Assembly: GCF_019203985.1 (NCBI RefSeq)
Contig: NZ_JAGSPD010000012.1
Span: forward strand, 1-64,000
From: Winogradskyella luteola
GTDB lineage: Bacteria > Bacteroidota > Bacteroidia > Flavobacteriales > Flavobacteriaceae
Direction of reading: 5' to 3'
DNA length: 64,000 bases
Below the pieces are notes generated by a model that was not told the DNA's origin, made no database searches, and saw nothing but the letters and a program-made list of their open reading frames with translations. The position numbers and the translations under genes are program-made. This document shows, piece by piece, positions 55,060-64,000 of the stretch (position 1 is the stretch's first letter; the number at the start of each line of letters is the position of its first letter).

Positions 55060-55860
55060 TTAACTTTTTGTTTTAATTTTTTCTAGCTCTTCATTTAATT
55101 TTTTGTTCCATTCTAAAGTTTCTTCTTGAAATTCAGAATTTGGATACGCTTTCTTGAAAGCTCTGTAATAATTTATAGCAAGCTGTATTCTTTCTTCTTT
55201 TAAGTTTTCTATACTTAAAAGTGCTAAATTATACTCAGCATGTAATCTGTAATATAATGCTTCTTCTTTTAATCTTGAACCTGGAAAATCAAACAAAAAA
55301 TTGTTGAATGACTTTACAGAAGCCTTATAATCCCTAATTAAATCGTATTGCTTTGCAATCTCGAAGGCTTTTTTTTCTAATTTAAAATCTAATTCTTTAA
55401 CAAGTTTATTAGCTTCTTCACCATATTGCGAATTAGGATACTGATTTACAAACAACTGAAACTTCTCAATAGCCTCAACAGTTTCCTTTTGTTCTTTGGA
55501 ATATACGGGTGAATTATGATAATAGCCTTTTGCGGATAAAAAAGCGGCTTGTTCAGCTTTTTCACTTTTAGGATATATATCCGTAAACTTATCGAAATGG
55601 TAACTAGATATATAATAGTCCTTCATTTCGTAAGCGCACATGGCATGCATAAACGTTAGTTTTTCTGCTTGAGGTTTCCCTCTGTACTTTGGAAGAACTT
55701 GATCGAACAATCGCTTAGCTTTATTATATTTGCCAGCCTCGAACAATTCTGTCCCTAGTTTGAATTTCTCTCCTACATCTTCAGACCTTAGCGCTTTCTG
55801 AAAGTCACTACACGACACTAACACTATAGCACCAAATAATATGTAAAGTCCTCGCTTCAT
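55060..55860 (-). CDS. bamD: Outer-membrane assembly lipoprotein BamD
   Basis: The protein is 266 residues. Lipoprotein signal with lipobox ending at Cys17 ('IVLVSCSDF'), then five TPR-like helical repeats ('FKLGTELFEAGKYNKAKRLF', 'YEMKDYYISSYHFDKF' and so on). It is part of the Bam complex that inserts beta-barrel proteins into the outer membrane. The ATG at 55860 gives a normal lipoprotein signal; 10 codons upstream are open but not signal-like. It heads the operon bamD-rpoZ-coaBC-DUF4835. The promoter box TACTTTTG is 17 bp upstream. Confidence 0.93.
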   Translation of the reverse strand: MKRGLYILFGAIVLVSCSDFQKALRSEDVGEKFKLGTELFEAGKYNKAKRLFDQVLPKYRGKPQAEKLTFMHAMCAYEMKDYYISSYHFDKFTDIYPKSEKAEQAAFLSAKGYYHNSPVYSKEQKETVEAIEKFQLFVNQYPNSQYGEEANKLVKELDFKLEKKAFEIAKQYDLIRDYKASVKSFNNFLFDFPGSRLKEEALYYRLHAEYNLALLSIENLKEERIQLAINYYRAFKKAYPNSEFQEETLEWNKKLNEELEKIKTKS

Positions 55861-55877
55861 AAATTTTAAACAAGTTG

Positions 55878-55885
55878 CAAAAGTA
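55878..55885 (-). promoter_or_regulatory. -7 box (TACTTTTG) of the bamD operon
   Basis: On the minus strand this reads TACTTTTG, 17 bp before the bamD ATG. No clear -33 TTG is found at the usual spacing. Confidence 0.45.
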
Positions 55886-55968
55886 CGCATTTATAACGGA
55901 ATTTGAAAGTGAAAATTATATGCTAAAATAAACTCAATTTTGGGTGCTAAATACAGTTTAGATTAAAT

Positions 55969-56853
55969 TTAACTTTTGCCCAAATCTCGTATAGCCATTT
56001 CAATATTTTTTTTGAGCTTATCCGTAGCTTCCACTAAGGGCAACCTAACGTGCGATTTTGATATGTTCAGAGCGTCTAAAACCGCTTTAATACCTGCGGG
56101 ATTGTTTTCCGAAAAAATTAACCCTGTAATTGGCATTAATTTAAAATGAATACTATAAGCTTCTTTTGCTTTACCTGCAATACCTAGACGAATCATTTCA
56201 GAGAATTCTTTTGGCAAGGCTTGTCCAATAACCGATATTACACCAGAACCTCCCGCCAAAGCAACCCCCAGAGCCAAATCATCATCACCAGAGATTACCA
56301 AAAAACCATCTGGTTTTGATCTTAACAATTCTAAGTATTGATGTACATTGTTTCCAGCTTCTTTTACTGCTATAATGTTTTCAAAATCATTGGCTAGCCT
56401 AAGTGTTGTTTCCGGTAACATATTAGAAGATGTTCTGCCTGGAACATTATACATTATTATCGGCTTTGGGGATATTTCAGCTATAGCTTTAAAATGCTGG
56501 TATATGCCTTCTTGTGTTGGCTTACTGTAATATGGCGAAACTGATAAGATAGCATCAATATTAGAGAAGTCCGTTGTCTTGATTTCACTTATAACCGCAG
56601 CCGTATTATTACCTCCAATACCTAAGACCAAAGGTAATCTTCCACTATTTACCTTGGCTATGAATTTTACCAATGTTTTCTTTTCTTCAGTGGTAACGGT
56701 AACGCTCTCTCCGGTTGTTCCACTTATTACCAAGTAGTCCGTTCCATTTTCAATATTGTACTCTACCAAACGTTGCAATGCATCATAATCGATACTTAAA
56801 TCTGATTTAAATGGTGTTATCAACGCTACTCCTGTACCTATAAAATTGATCAT
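55969..56853 (-). CDS. dapA: 4-hydroxy-tetrahydrodipicolinate synthase DapA
   Basis: The protein is 294 residues, a TIM barrel. It condenses pyruvate with aspartate semialdehyde in lysine and diaminopimelate synthesis. Visible: 'GTGVALITPF', 'SGTTGESVTVT', 'YNVPGRTSSNM' with the catalytic Tyr, and the Schiff-base Lys in 'NIIAVKEAGNN'. The start overlaps the stop of the preceding gene by one base (TAATG), so they are translationally coupled. Confidence 0.96.
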   Translation of the reverse strand: MINFIGTGVALITPFKSDLSIDYDALQRLVEYNIENGTDYLVISGTTGESVTVTTEEKKTLVKFIAKVNSGRLPLVLGIGGNNTAAVISEIKTTDFSNIDAILSVSPYYSKPTQEGIYQHFKAIAEISPKPIIMYNVPGRTSSNMLPETTLRLANDFENIIAVKEAGNNVHQYLELLRSKPDGFLVISGDDDLALGVALAGGSGVISVIGQALPKEFSEMIRLGIAGKAKEAYSIHFKLMPITGLIFSENNPAGIKAVLDALNISKSHVRLPLVEATDKLKKNIEMAIRDLGKS

Positions 56854-57371
56854 TATAATTTGTTTAAAATGTTGAGGTATTTTTTAAATTCTATTTTAAA
56901 GGTGTTTATATCCTTTGGTTTGGTTTTAATGATTAGGTCGTACAAACGTTCGTCATTTCTGCACAGACCAACTTTTAAATTTGCCTTAGATAATGCTGTA
57001 ATGAGATTTAAATATAAATTTTCATTTTCATAGTAACTTATCAGCACATCATAATCTTCGTTTATAAAAGCCTGCAAATCTATATTATTAATTTTTCCTT
57101 TCCAACCAAAATCCTTAGGACTAAAATAGGTTTCCCATTGGCTGGATTCAAATTTATCATCATTGGTGTAAGCTATAATCTTATGCCGTGGAGATGTTAA
57201 ATTGAGTTCCTTAAAATATGTTCTAAAGGTTTCAAAATCATCAAATTCATCAGCATTCAATAACACCGAAATTACCTTTACCTTTTGGTTGCTTACAGCT
57301 ACCTTTCTGGCATCTAACAATTTGTTAACGTACTTTCGGTTCGATTTTTCCTTAAAAGCTTTTAAAAACAT
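56853..57371 (-). CDS. DUF6913 family protein
   Basis: The protein is 172 residues, predicted soluble, mixed alpha/beta. It matches the DUF6913 family found before dapA in Flavobacteriaceae. Features: 'RKYVNKLLDARKVAV', 'VKVISVLLNADEFDDFETF', 'LNLTSPRHKIIAYT', 'YFSPKDFGWKGKI', 'YDVLISYY' and 'KVGLCRNDERLYDLII'. Function unknown. First gene of the pair with dapA; a TAAATTTG promoter box precedes it. Confidence 0.8.
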   Translation of the reverse strand: MFLKAFKEKSNRKYVNKLLDARKVAVSNQKVKVISVLLNADEFDDFETFRTYFKELNLTSPRHKIIAYTNDDKFESSQWETYFSPKDFGWKGKINNIDLQAFINEDYDVLISYYENENLYLNLITALSKANLKVGLCRNDERLYDLIIKTKPKDINTFKIEFKKYLNILNKL

Positions 57372-57389
57372 TTATCTTTAGCCTTTGTG

Positions 57390-57397
57390 CAAATTTA
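57390..57397 (-). promoter_or_regulatory. -7 box (TAAATTTG) of the DUF6913-dapA operon
   Basis: On the minus strand this reads TAAATTTG, 18 bp before the ATG at 57371. It lies in the 71-bp divergent gap shared with the plus-strand nucleotidase genes. Confidence 0.45.
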
Positions 57398-57442
57398 GTA
57401 AAAGCAAGCACATATATCAGTTAACAACCTATAAGTTATTCA

Positions 57443-58204
57443 ATGACTATTAAACATATTTTTAAACTCTATTTTTTAGTTTTTGTTTTTTCATGCAATA
57501 ACGATTTGCATCTGTCTAAAATAGAAGGAGAGCGTATAGAAATTGACGCTGCCATCGCTTCAGATTCTGATATTGAAAACTTCATAAAACCATATAGAGA
57601 AAACGTCAATAAAAATCTTGACAGTGTTATTTCTTATGCGCCAGATACATATTCAAAATCTGATGGGGAATTTAATACAGCCATTGGCAACTTAATGGCC
57701 GATGCGGTTTTTGAAGAAAGCAATCCGATTTTTAACAAGCGTACCGGAAAAACTATCGATTTGGTACTTTTAAATTACGGTGGAATAAGATCCATTATTT
57801 CACAGGGAAATATAAAAATACGCACTGCCTTTGAAGTCATGCCTTTTGAGAATTCAGTAGTTGTTGTTGCAATTAAAGGTCAGCAAGTACTGCAAATGAT
57901 GGATTATTTATCAAAGGATAAACGCGCACATCCTGTTTCTAAACACTTACAACTATCATTAAACAAGAATTCCGAAGTTACCAAGGCAACAATCAGCGGA
58001 AAACCAATAGATAAAGGCACAACGTATTATGTGGCTACAAATGACTATTTATATAATGGTGGAGATCGTATGGATTTTTTTCATCCTAATGATAGCTTTT
58101 ATGTCCTTGATTATAAAATTAGAAATGTACTCATTGATTATTTTAAAAGGAAGGATACAATTCGCCCCAAACGTGATAATCGTTATATAAAATTAGAAGA
58201 TTAG
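57443..58204 (+). CDS. 5'-nucleotidase C-terminal domain lipoprotein
   Basis: The protein is 253 residues with lipobox 'FVFSC' at Cys18. The body matches the 5'-nucleotidase C-terminal domain: 'ESNPIFNKRTGKTIDLVLLNYGGIRS'-type segment, 'NYGGIRSIISQGNIKI', 'TAFEVMPFENSVVVVAI', and the stacking loop 'TNDYLYNGGDRMDFF'. This domain binds the base of the substrate. The metal-binding N-terminal domain is encoded by the next gene, 2 bp downstream, so the pair probably makes one two-subunit enzyme at the envelope. Confidence 0.88.
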   Translation: MTIKHIFKLYFLVFVFSCNNDLHLSKIEGERIEIDAAIASDSDIENFIKPYRENVNKNLDSVISYAPDTYSKSDGEFNTAIGNLMADAVFEESNPIFNKRTGKTIDLVLLNYGGIRSIISQGNIKIRTAFEVMPFENSVVVVAIKGQQVLQMMDYLSKDKRAHPVSKHLQLSLNKNSEVTKATISGKPIDKGTTYYVATNDYLYNGGDRMDFFHPNDSFYVLDYKIRNVLIDYFKRKDTIRPKRDNRYIKLED

Positions 58205-58206
58205 AC

Positions 58207-59121
58207 ATGAATAGAAGACAATTTATACAACAATCAACCGCAGCAACCGCCTTATTAGGTATGGGAGGTATTGGTTTGCAATCTTTTAATACTTCTAAAG
58301 CTAAAAAAATCACCATTCTTCACACTAATGATGTGCATAGTCATATAGATCCTTTTGGGCCAGATCACAAAAGAAATCCTAACAAAGGTGGTGTAGCAAG
58401 ACGTGCGACATTGGTAGAATCGATTCGGAAAGAAAATCCAAATACGCTATTGCTAGATGCAGGTGATATTTTTCAGGGCACGCCTTACTTTAACTATTAT
58501 GGAGGCGAACTAGAGTTTAAACTAATGAGCATGCTTAACTACGATTTGGCAACCATTGGCAATCATGATTTTGACAACGGAATTGATGGGCTCTATGCAC
58601 AATTGCCACATGCTAAATTTGAATTTGTATCTGCTAATTACGATTTCACAAATACTGTAATGGATACACATGTAAAGCCATACAAAACTTTTATAAAAGA
58701 CGGAATTAAAATAGGTGTATTTGGACTCGGAGTTCAACTAGATGGGCTTGTTGATAAAAATATGTACAAAGAAACGGTTTACAACGATCCTATTGAGATA
58801 GCCCAAGACATGTCTCGTCTGCTTAAAGAGGAGCAAGCCTGTGATTTGGTGATCTGTTTATCTCACATAGGCTATTACTATCGAAATGTACCAGACAGAG
58901 TTTGTGATCTAGCGTTGGCAAAAGCTACTAAAGATATTGATCTTATTATTGGCGGACATACCCATACGTTTTTACCAAAACCTACGATTGAAAAGAATAG
59001 TGTCGGGGAAAATGTACTTATCAATCAAGTTGGTGCTTATGGCTTGTACCTTGGAAAAATTGATTTCTATTTTGAGCCTGGAAAACCCACAAAAACACAC
59101 GGAGCTTCTATAATTGTGTAG
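58207..59121 (+). CDS. Metallophosphatase (5'-nucleotidase N-terminal domain) with Tat signal
   Basis: The protein is 304 residues. The N-terminus 'MNRRQFIQQSTAATALLG' is a twin-arginine signal. The metallophosphoesterase domain has 'ILHTNDVHSHI' (first metal ligands), 'LLDAGDIFQGTPY', 'TIGNHDFDNG' and 'DLIIGGHTHTFLP'. It hydrolyses nucleotides or other phosphoesters. Start 2 bp after the lipoprotein gene, so co-expressed. No C-terminal substrate domain is present in this gene; it is encoded by the upstream gene. Confidence 0.9.
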   Translation: MNRRQFIQQSTAATALLGMGGIGLQSFNTSKAKKITILHTNDVHSHIDPFGPDHKRNPNKGGVARRATLVESIRKENPNTLLLDAGDIFQGTPYFNYYGGELEFKLMSMLNYDLATIGNHDFDNGIDGLYAQLPHAKFEFVSANYDFTNTVMDTHVKPYKTFIKDGIKIGVFGLGVQLDGLVDKNMYKETVYNDPIEIAQDMSRLLKEEQACDLVICLSHIGYYYRNVPDRVCDLALAKATKDIDLIIGGHTHTFLPKPTIEKNSVGENVLINQVGAYGLYLGKIDFYFEPGKPTKTHGASIIV

Positions 59122-59179
59122 TGGATTTGTAAGTAACCTTAATTTGAACGTCTAAGATTTCAACACAACCGTATAAACC

Positions 59180-59563
59180 ATGAAATCTAAGAAAATCATT
59201 TTGGCGTTAAGAATTATAGTCGCTATTATCTTAATACAAACACTTCGTTTTAAATTCACAGCCCATCCAGATAGTGTCTATATTTTTGAAACTGTAGGCT
59301 TAGAACCTTATGGTAGAATTGGCATAGGTATATTAGAACTTATTGCCAGTATATTGCTTTTAATACCAAAAACAGTTTGGGCTGGCGCAACACTAACTTT
59401 AGGCCTTATTGGTGGTGCTATTATGATACACCTAACTCGGTTGGGAATTGAAGTACAAGGTGATGGAGGTATATTATTTTACACAGCAATATTAACTTTT
59501 GCATTGAGTGCAATTATATTATATGCTCAACGCAAGAATATACCGATTATTGGAAAAAATTAA
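59180..59563 (+). CDS. DoxX-like membrane protein
   Basis: The protein is 127 residues with four membrane segments (about 8-22, 52-70, 74-94, 100-118). Resembles the DoxX-like family: 'LRFKFTAHPDSVYIFETVGLEPYGRIGIGILELIA'-like start and 'GATLTLGLIGGAIMIHLTRLGI'. Membrane located; function not known. Its last four bases overlap the convergent membrane-protein gene. Confidence 0.78.
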   Translation: MKSKKIILALRIIVAIILIQTLRFKFTAHPDSVYIFETVGLEPYGRIGIGILELIASILLLIPKTVWAGATLTLGLIGGAIMIHLTRLGIEVQGDGGILFYTAILTFALSAIILYAQRKNIPIIGKN

Positions 59564-60306
59564 GTTTCTAATTGTTTTTCGTCTTTATATACAGGTTCTG
59601 GTTCTGGACCAGTAAAATCCAATTGAGACTGTAAATAGAAAAACAGAAATGCCATGACCAATAAGAATGAATAGATAAATCCCAGATTGTTATCATCCAG
59701 TATATAGAAATAGGTCAATTGAATTATCTCAGAAAACACAATACAAATAGATCCAATTAAGAATAGCATGGATTTTTTATCATTTCTATACATATAATTA
59801 ATCAGAGCTACAGATAGCAGCAGCATTATAACAGCATTATAAACAAACTCTAAAATGTACTCTTCATAAGAAAGCACACTCTGCGTTGTGTCCGTAACCA
59901 ATGTAACACAAAAAATGTCTAAAACTACCAATATTATAATAGGTATGGACAACTCAGAAAAAACCTTTTTTAAATTGAGATCCATAACTATCTTAATGGT
60001 TAAGAATGAATATGAAATAATATAAAAAATATTGGCTATGTAGTAAACATAATCTATTTCCTCATTTTTAAGTTCTGGAATATAATTAGCATAAAAGCTG
60101 ACCAATTGAGCAATTGTAAAAAAGACCAAGAACCAAAAGAAATATTTGGTTTTATTTACTGTCCAACGACAATACAAGAATGTAAGTAGCACAAGCATTA
60201 AAGCACTTATGGCAGAACCTTCCGCCTCAAAAGCAAAGCCCTGAAGCACTATAAACAATCCGCCTAAAAGTAATAAAACTACTTTTAATATTTTATTCAC
60301 TAACAT
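59560..60306 (-). CDS. Integral membrane protein, 8 predicted helices
   Basis: The protein is 248 residues with eight hydrophobic stretches and a short charged cytoplasmic tail rich in Glu and Pro. The topology and size resemble the YhhN/lysoplasmalogenase family, but I see no diagnostic motif and treat it as unassigned. Located between DoxX-like and ligA; overlaps the former by 4 bp, tail to tail. Confidence 0.7.
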   Translation of the reverse strand: MLVNKILKVVLLLLGGLFIVLQGFAFEAEGSAISALMLVLLTFLYCRWTVNKTKYFFWFLVFFTIAQLVSFYANYIPELKNEEIDYVYYIANIFYIISYSFLTIKIVMDLNLKKVFSELSIPIIILVVLDIFCVTLVTDTTQSVLSYEEYILEFVYNAVIMLLLSVALINYMYRNDKKSMLFLIGSICIVFSEIIQLTYFYILDDNNLGFIYSFLLVMAFLFFYLQSQLDFTGPEPEPVYKDEKQLET

Positions 60307-60406
60307 TAATTAATCCCTTATTAATAAAACAAATATAAAAATATTTTACAATTAAACGATAAAAAATTACATTTAATCGATTAAATATAAGATTTTACGT
60401 AAGAAA

Positions 60407-62984
<2,578 letters not shown>

Positions 62985-63020
62985 GTTTATTTCCCATCAA
63001 AATGAGAATCTTTAATTCAT

Positions 63021-63051
63021 TGACACTTCGACTGCACTCAGTCTTACACTT
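63021..63051. repeat. Dispersed 'TTCGACTGCACTCAG' repeat
   Basis: TGACACTTCGACTGCACTCA then GTCTTACACTT, between the LOG gene and prmC, is a better-preserved member of the repeat family seen at 50828-50850. A shorter member lies inside prmC (63581-63605). Confidence 0.5.
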
Positions 63052-63054
63052 GTT

Positions 63055-63927
63055 TCACTTTTTAATTCCTTTCAACATTCTATCATTGCCATTTAAATCT
63101 TTTCTAAGCTCAACACCTTCAAAGTTAGCATTTAATAAAAGCCGCTTGGTTTCGTTTCCAAGATACTGGTTAATTTCAAAATAGAGTTGGCCTTTTTGCT
63201 TCAAATTATCAACAGCGAAATCCATTATTGATTTATAAAATACCAATGGGTTATCGTCCTCTACAAACAAAGCTAAATGTGGTTCGTTGTCTATAACATT
63301 AGATCTGATTTCTGCTTTTTCTAAGTGTCTTACATAAGGCGGGTTGGATACTATAACATCAAAATTAGATTCCGTATCTAATGTAGAACGATACGTTGGT
63401 CTTAAGATATTTGCTTCAATAAAAGTAATATTGACCTTATTCAGCTCTGCATTTTGCTTAGCCACCTGTAGAGCGTCTTTGCTCACATCTATAGCATACA
63501 GCTCTGCATTTGGCAAATGTTTTGCCAAAGCAACTGCTATGCAGCCAGAACCTGTACCTATGTCTAGGATTTTAAGTTTAGATTCTTCGCTTCGCTCTAA
63601 ATGACAATTAACAATCCAATCAACCAGTTCTTCAGTTTCGGGTCTTGGAATCAATGCATTTTCGTTCACCCTAAACTTTAAGCCATAAAATTCCGTTTCG
63701 CCTAATATATATTGTATTGGAATTTCCTTTTTTAATTTCTCAAGAACTTCGAAAAAAGTATCTGCCTCAGATTTAACAAAGGTGAATTCTGGTTCTAAAG
63801 CCAACTGAATTCTGGCAAAATCAAAATAGTACTCAGCGCATAAAAAGAAGAAGCTCTCAACTTCATTTTCACCATAAATTGCGTCTAATTCTTTATGAAA
63901 AATATGTTTTAAATCTTTTGCCTTCAA
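63055..63927 (-). CDS. prmC: Peptide chain release factor N5-glutamine methyltransferase PrmC
   Basis: The protein is 290 residues. Methylates the Gln of the GGQ motif of RF1 and RF2 using SAM. Visible: N-terminal helical domain, 'LIPRPETEELVDWIV', SAM motif 'LDIGTGSGCIAVALAK' and the catalytic 'FDVIVSNPPYVR'. Between 'VDWIV' and the SAM motif the sequence 'NCHLERSEESK' is a translated copy of a dispersed palindromic repeat. The start is TTG at 63927, two bases after the stop of the preceding gene, giving the family N-terminus 'MKAKDLKHIF'. Confidence 0.94.
   Translation of the reverse strand: MKAKDLKHIFHKELDAIYGENEVESFFFLCAEYYFDFARIQLALEPEFTFVKSEADTFFEVLEKLKKEIPIQYILGETEFYGLKFRVNENALIPRPETEELVDWIVNCHLERSEESKLKILDIGTGSGCIAVALAKHLPNAELYAIDVSKDALQVAKQNAELNKVNITFIEANILRPTYRSTLDTESNFDVIVSNPPYVRHLEKAEIRSNVIDNEPHLALFVEDDNPLVFYKSIMDFAVDNLKQKGQLYFEINQYLGNETKRLLLNANFEGVELRKDLNGNDRMLKGIKK
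63581..63605 (-). repeat. Dispersed repeat read through inside prmC
   Basis: On the minus strand it reads GTCATTTAGAGCGAAGCGA followed by AGAATC, a common flavobacterial intergenic repeat. It is in frame in prmC and gives residues 'CHLERSEES' in the loop before the SAM motif. Confidence 0.6.
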
Positions 63928-63929
63928 AA

Positions 63930-64000
63930 TTATAAATCTTTAAGCATCCATTCGGTACATGAGTAATGACCAGTATTTCCCATAGGCTTATCAATACGCT
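63930..64000 (-). CDS. C-terminal fragment of a probable GNAT acetyltransferase
   Basis: Only 23 residues are in the window, ending 'TGHYSCTEWMLKDL'. This ending resembles the C-terminus of flavobacterial GNAT-family proteins, but the sequence is too short to be sure. The stop lies 2 bp before the TTG start of prmC, so the two may be cotranscribed. Confidence 0.4.
   Translation of the reverse strand, partial: RIDKPMGNTGHYSCTEWMLKDL

Noticed and set aside
57443..59121. Split 5'-nucleotidase as a frameshifted single gene
   Set aside because: The C-terminal domain gene comes before the N-terminal domain gene and each has its own export signal.

Overview
The window looks like chromosomal DNA of a marine-type member of the Flavobacteriaceae (phylum Bacteroidota). 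The evidence is AT-rich DNA, several very large secreted proteins ending in type IX secretion (T9SS) type A sorting domains, an RprX/RprY-type two-component pair, YtxJ, YbbR, DUF4835 and DUF6913 proteins, start regions that are A-rich with little Shine-Dalgarno signal, and many TAnnTTTG-type -7 promoter boxes. I cannot name the genus from the sequence. I see no rRNA, tRNA, CRISPR array, prophage or intact insertion sequence.

Layout. 1-6009 is the 3' part of a giant secreted adhesin. 6093-7344 is a small minus-strand module, a PIN-domain nuclease with an unrecognised partner, and is the best candidate for an undescribed accessory system. 7505-18378 holds mostly housekeeping and stress genes: ytxJ, clpB, a STAS-like protein, a TraB/GumN protein, a TetR regulator with a thioesterase (each preceded by the same palindrome), an OmpW-like porin, deoC-deoD, a lumazine-binding/histidine-phosphatase fusion, a DUF6503 lipoprotein and smpB. 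18536-33333 holds a DUF5686 outer-membrane protein, an S15-type peptidase, pcm, a Gfo/Idh/MocA oxidoreductase, 3-hydroxybutyryl-CoA dehydrogenase, a four-helix-bundle protein, a DUF1015 protein, a YggS-type PLP protein, a DnaQ/GIY-YIG nuclease with no ordinary start codon, a transglutaminase-like protein, a voltage-gated K+ channel with a zinc-ribbon tail, and miaA.

33376-38291 is a minus-strand block: rprX-rprY, then a glycosyltransferase-ybbR-coaE operon. 38480-49821 contains three large T9SS cargo genes. Two are mosaic paralogues with matching leader, body, tail, upstream region and terminator stem. The third joins FG-GAP repeats, a UnbV/ASPIC domain and a vanadium-haloperoxidase-like domain. 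49931-57371 is core metabolism and envelope biogenesis: fabI, recN, DUF4835/porD, coaBC, rpoZ, bamD, dapA and a DUF6913 gene. 57443-63927 holds a 5'-nucleotidase split over two genes, a DoxX-like protein, an 8-TM membrane protein, ligA, a LOG-family protein and prmC. The window closes inside a probable acetyltransferase gene.

How the genes fit together. Envelope traffic is the main theme: T9SS cargo, a T9SS-associated DUF4835/PorD protein, BamD, OmpW, DUF5686 and YbbR. Nucleoside salvage (deoC, deoD, 5'-nucleotidase) and coenzyme A synthesis (coaBC, coaE) are each represented twice or more. Several genes with well-conserved N-termini begin at TTG, and short palindromic repeats are scattered between genes, one of them read through in frame inside prmC.
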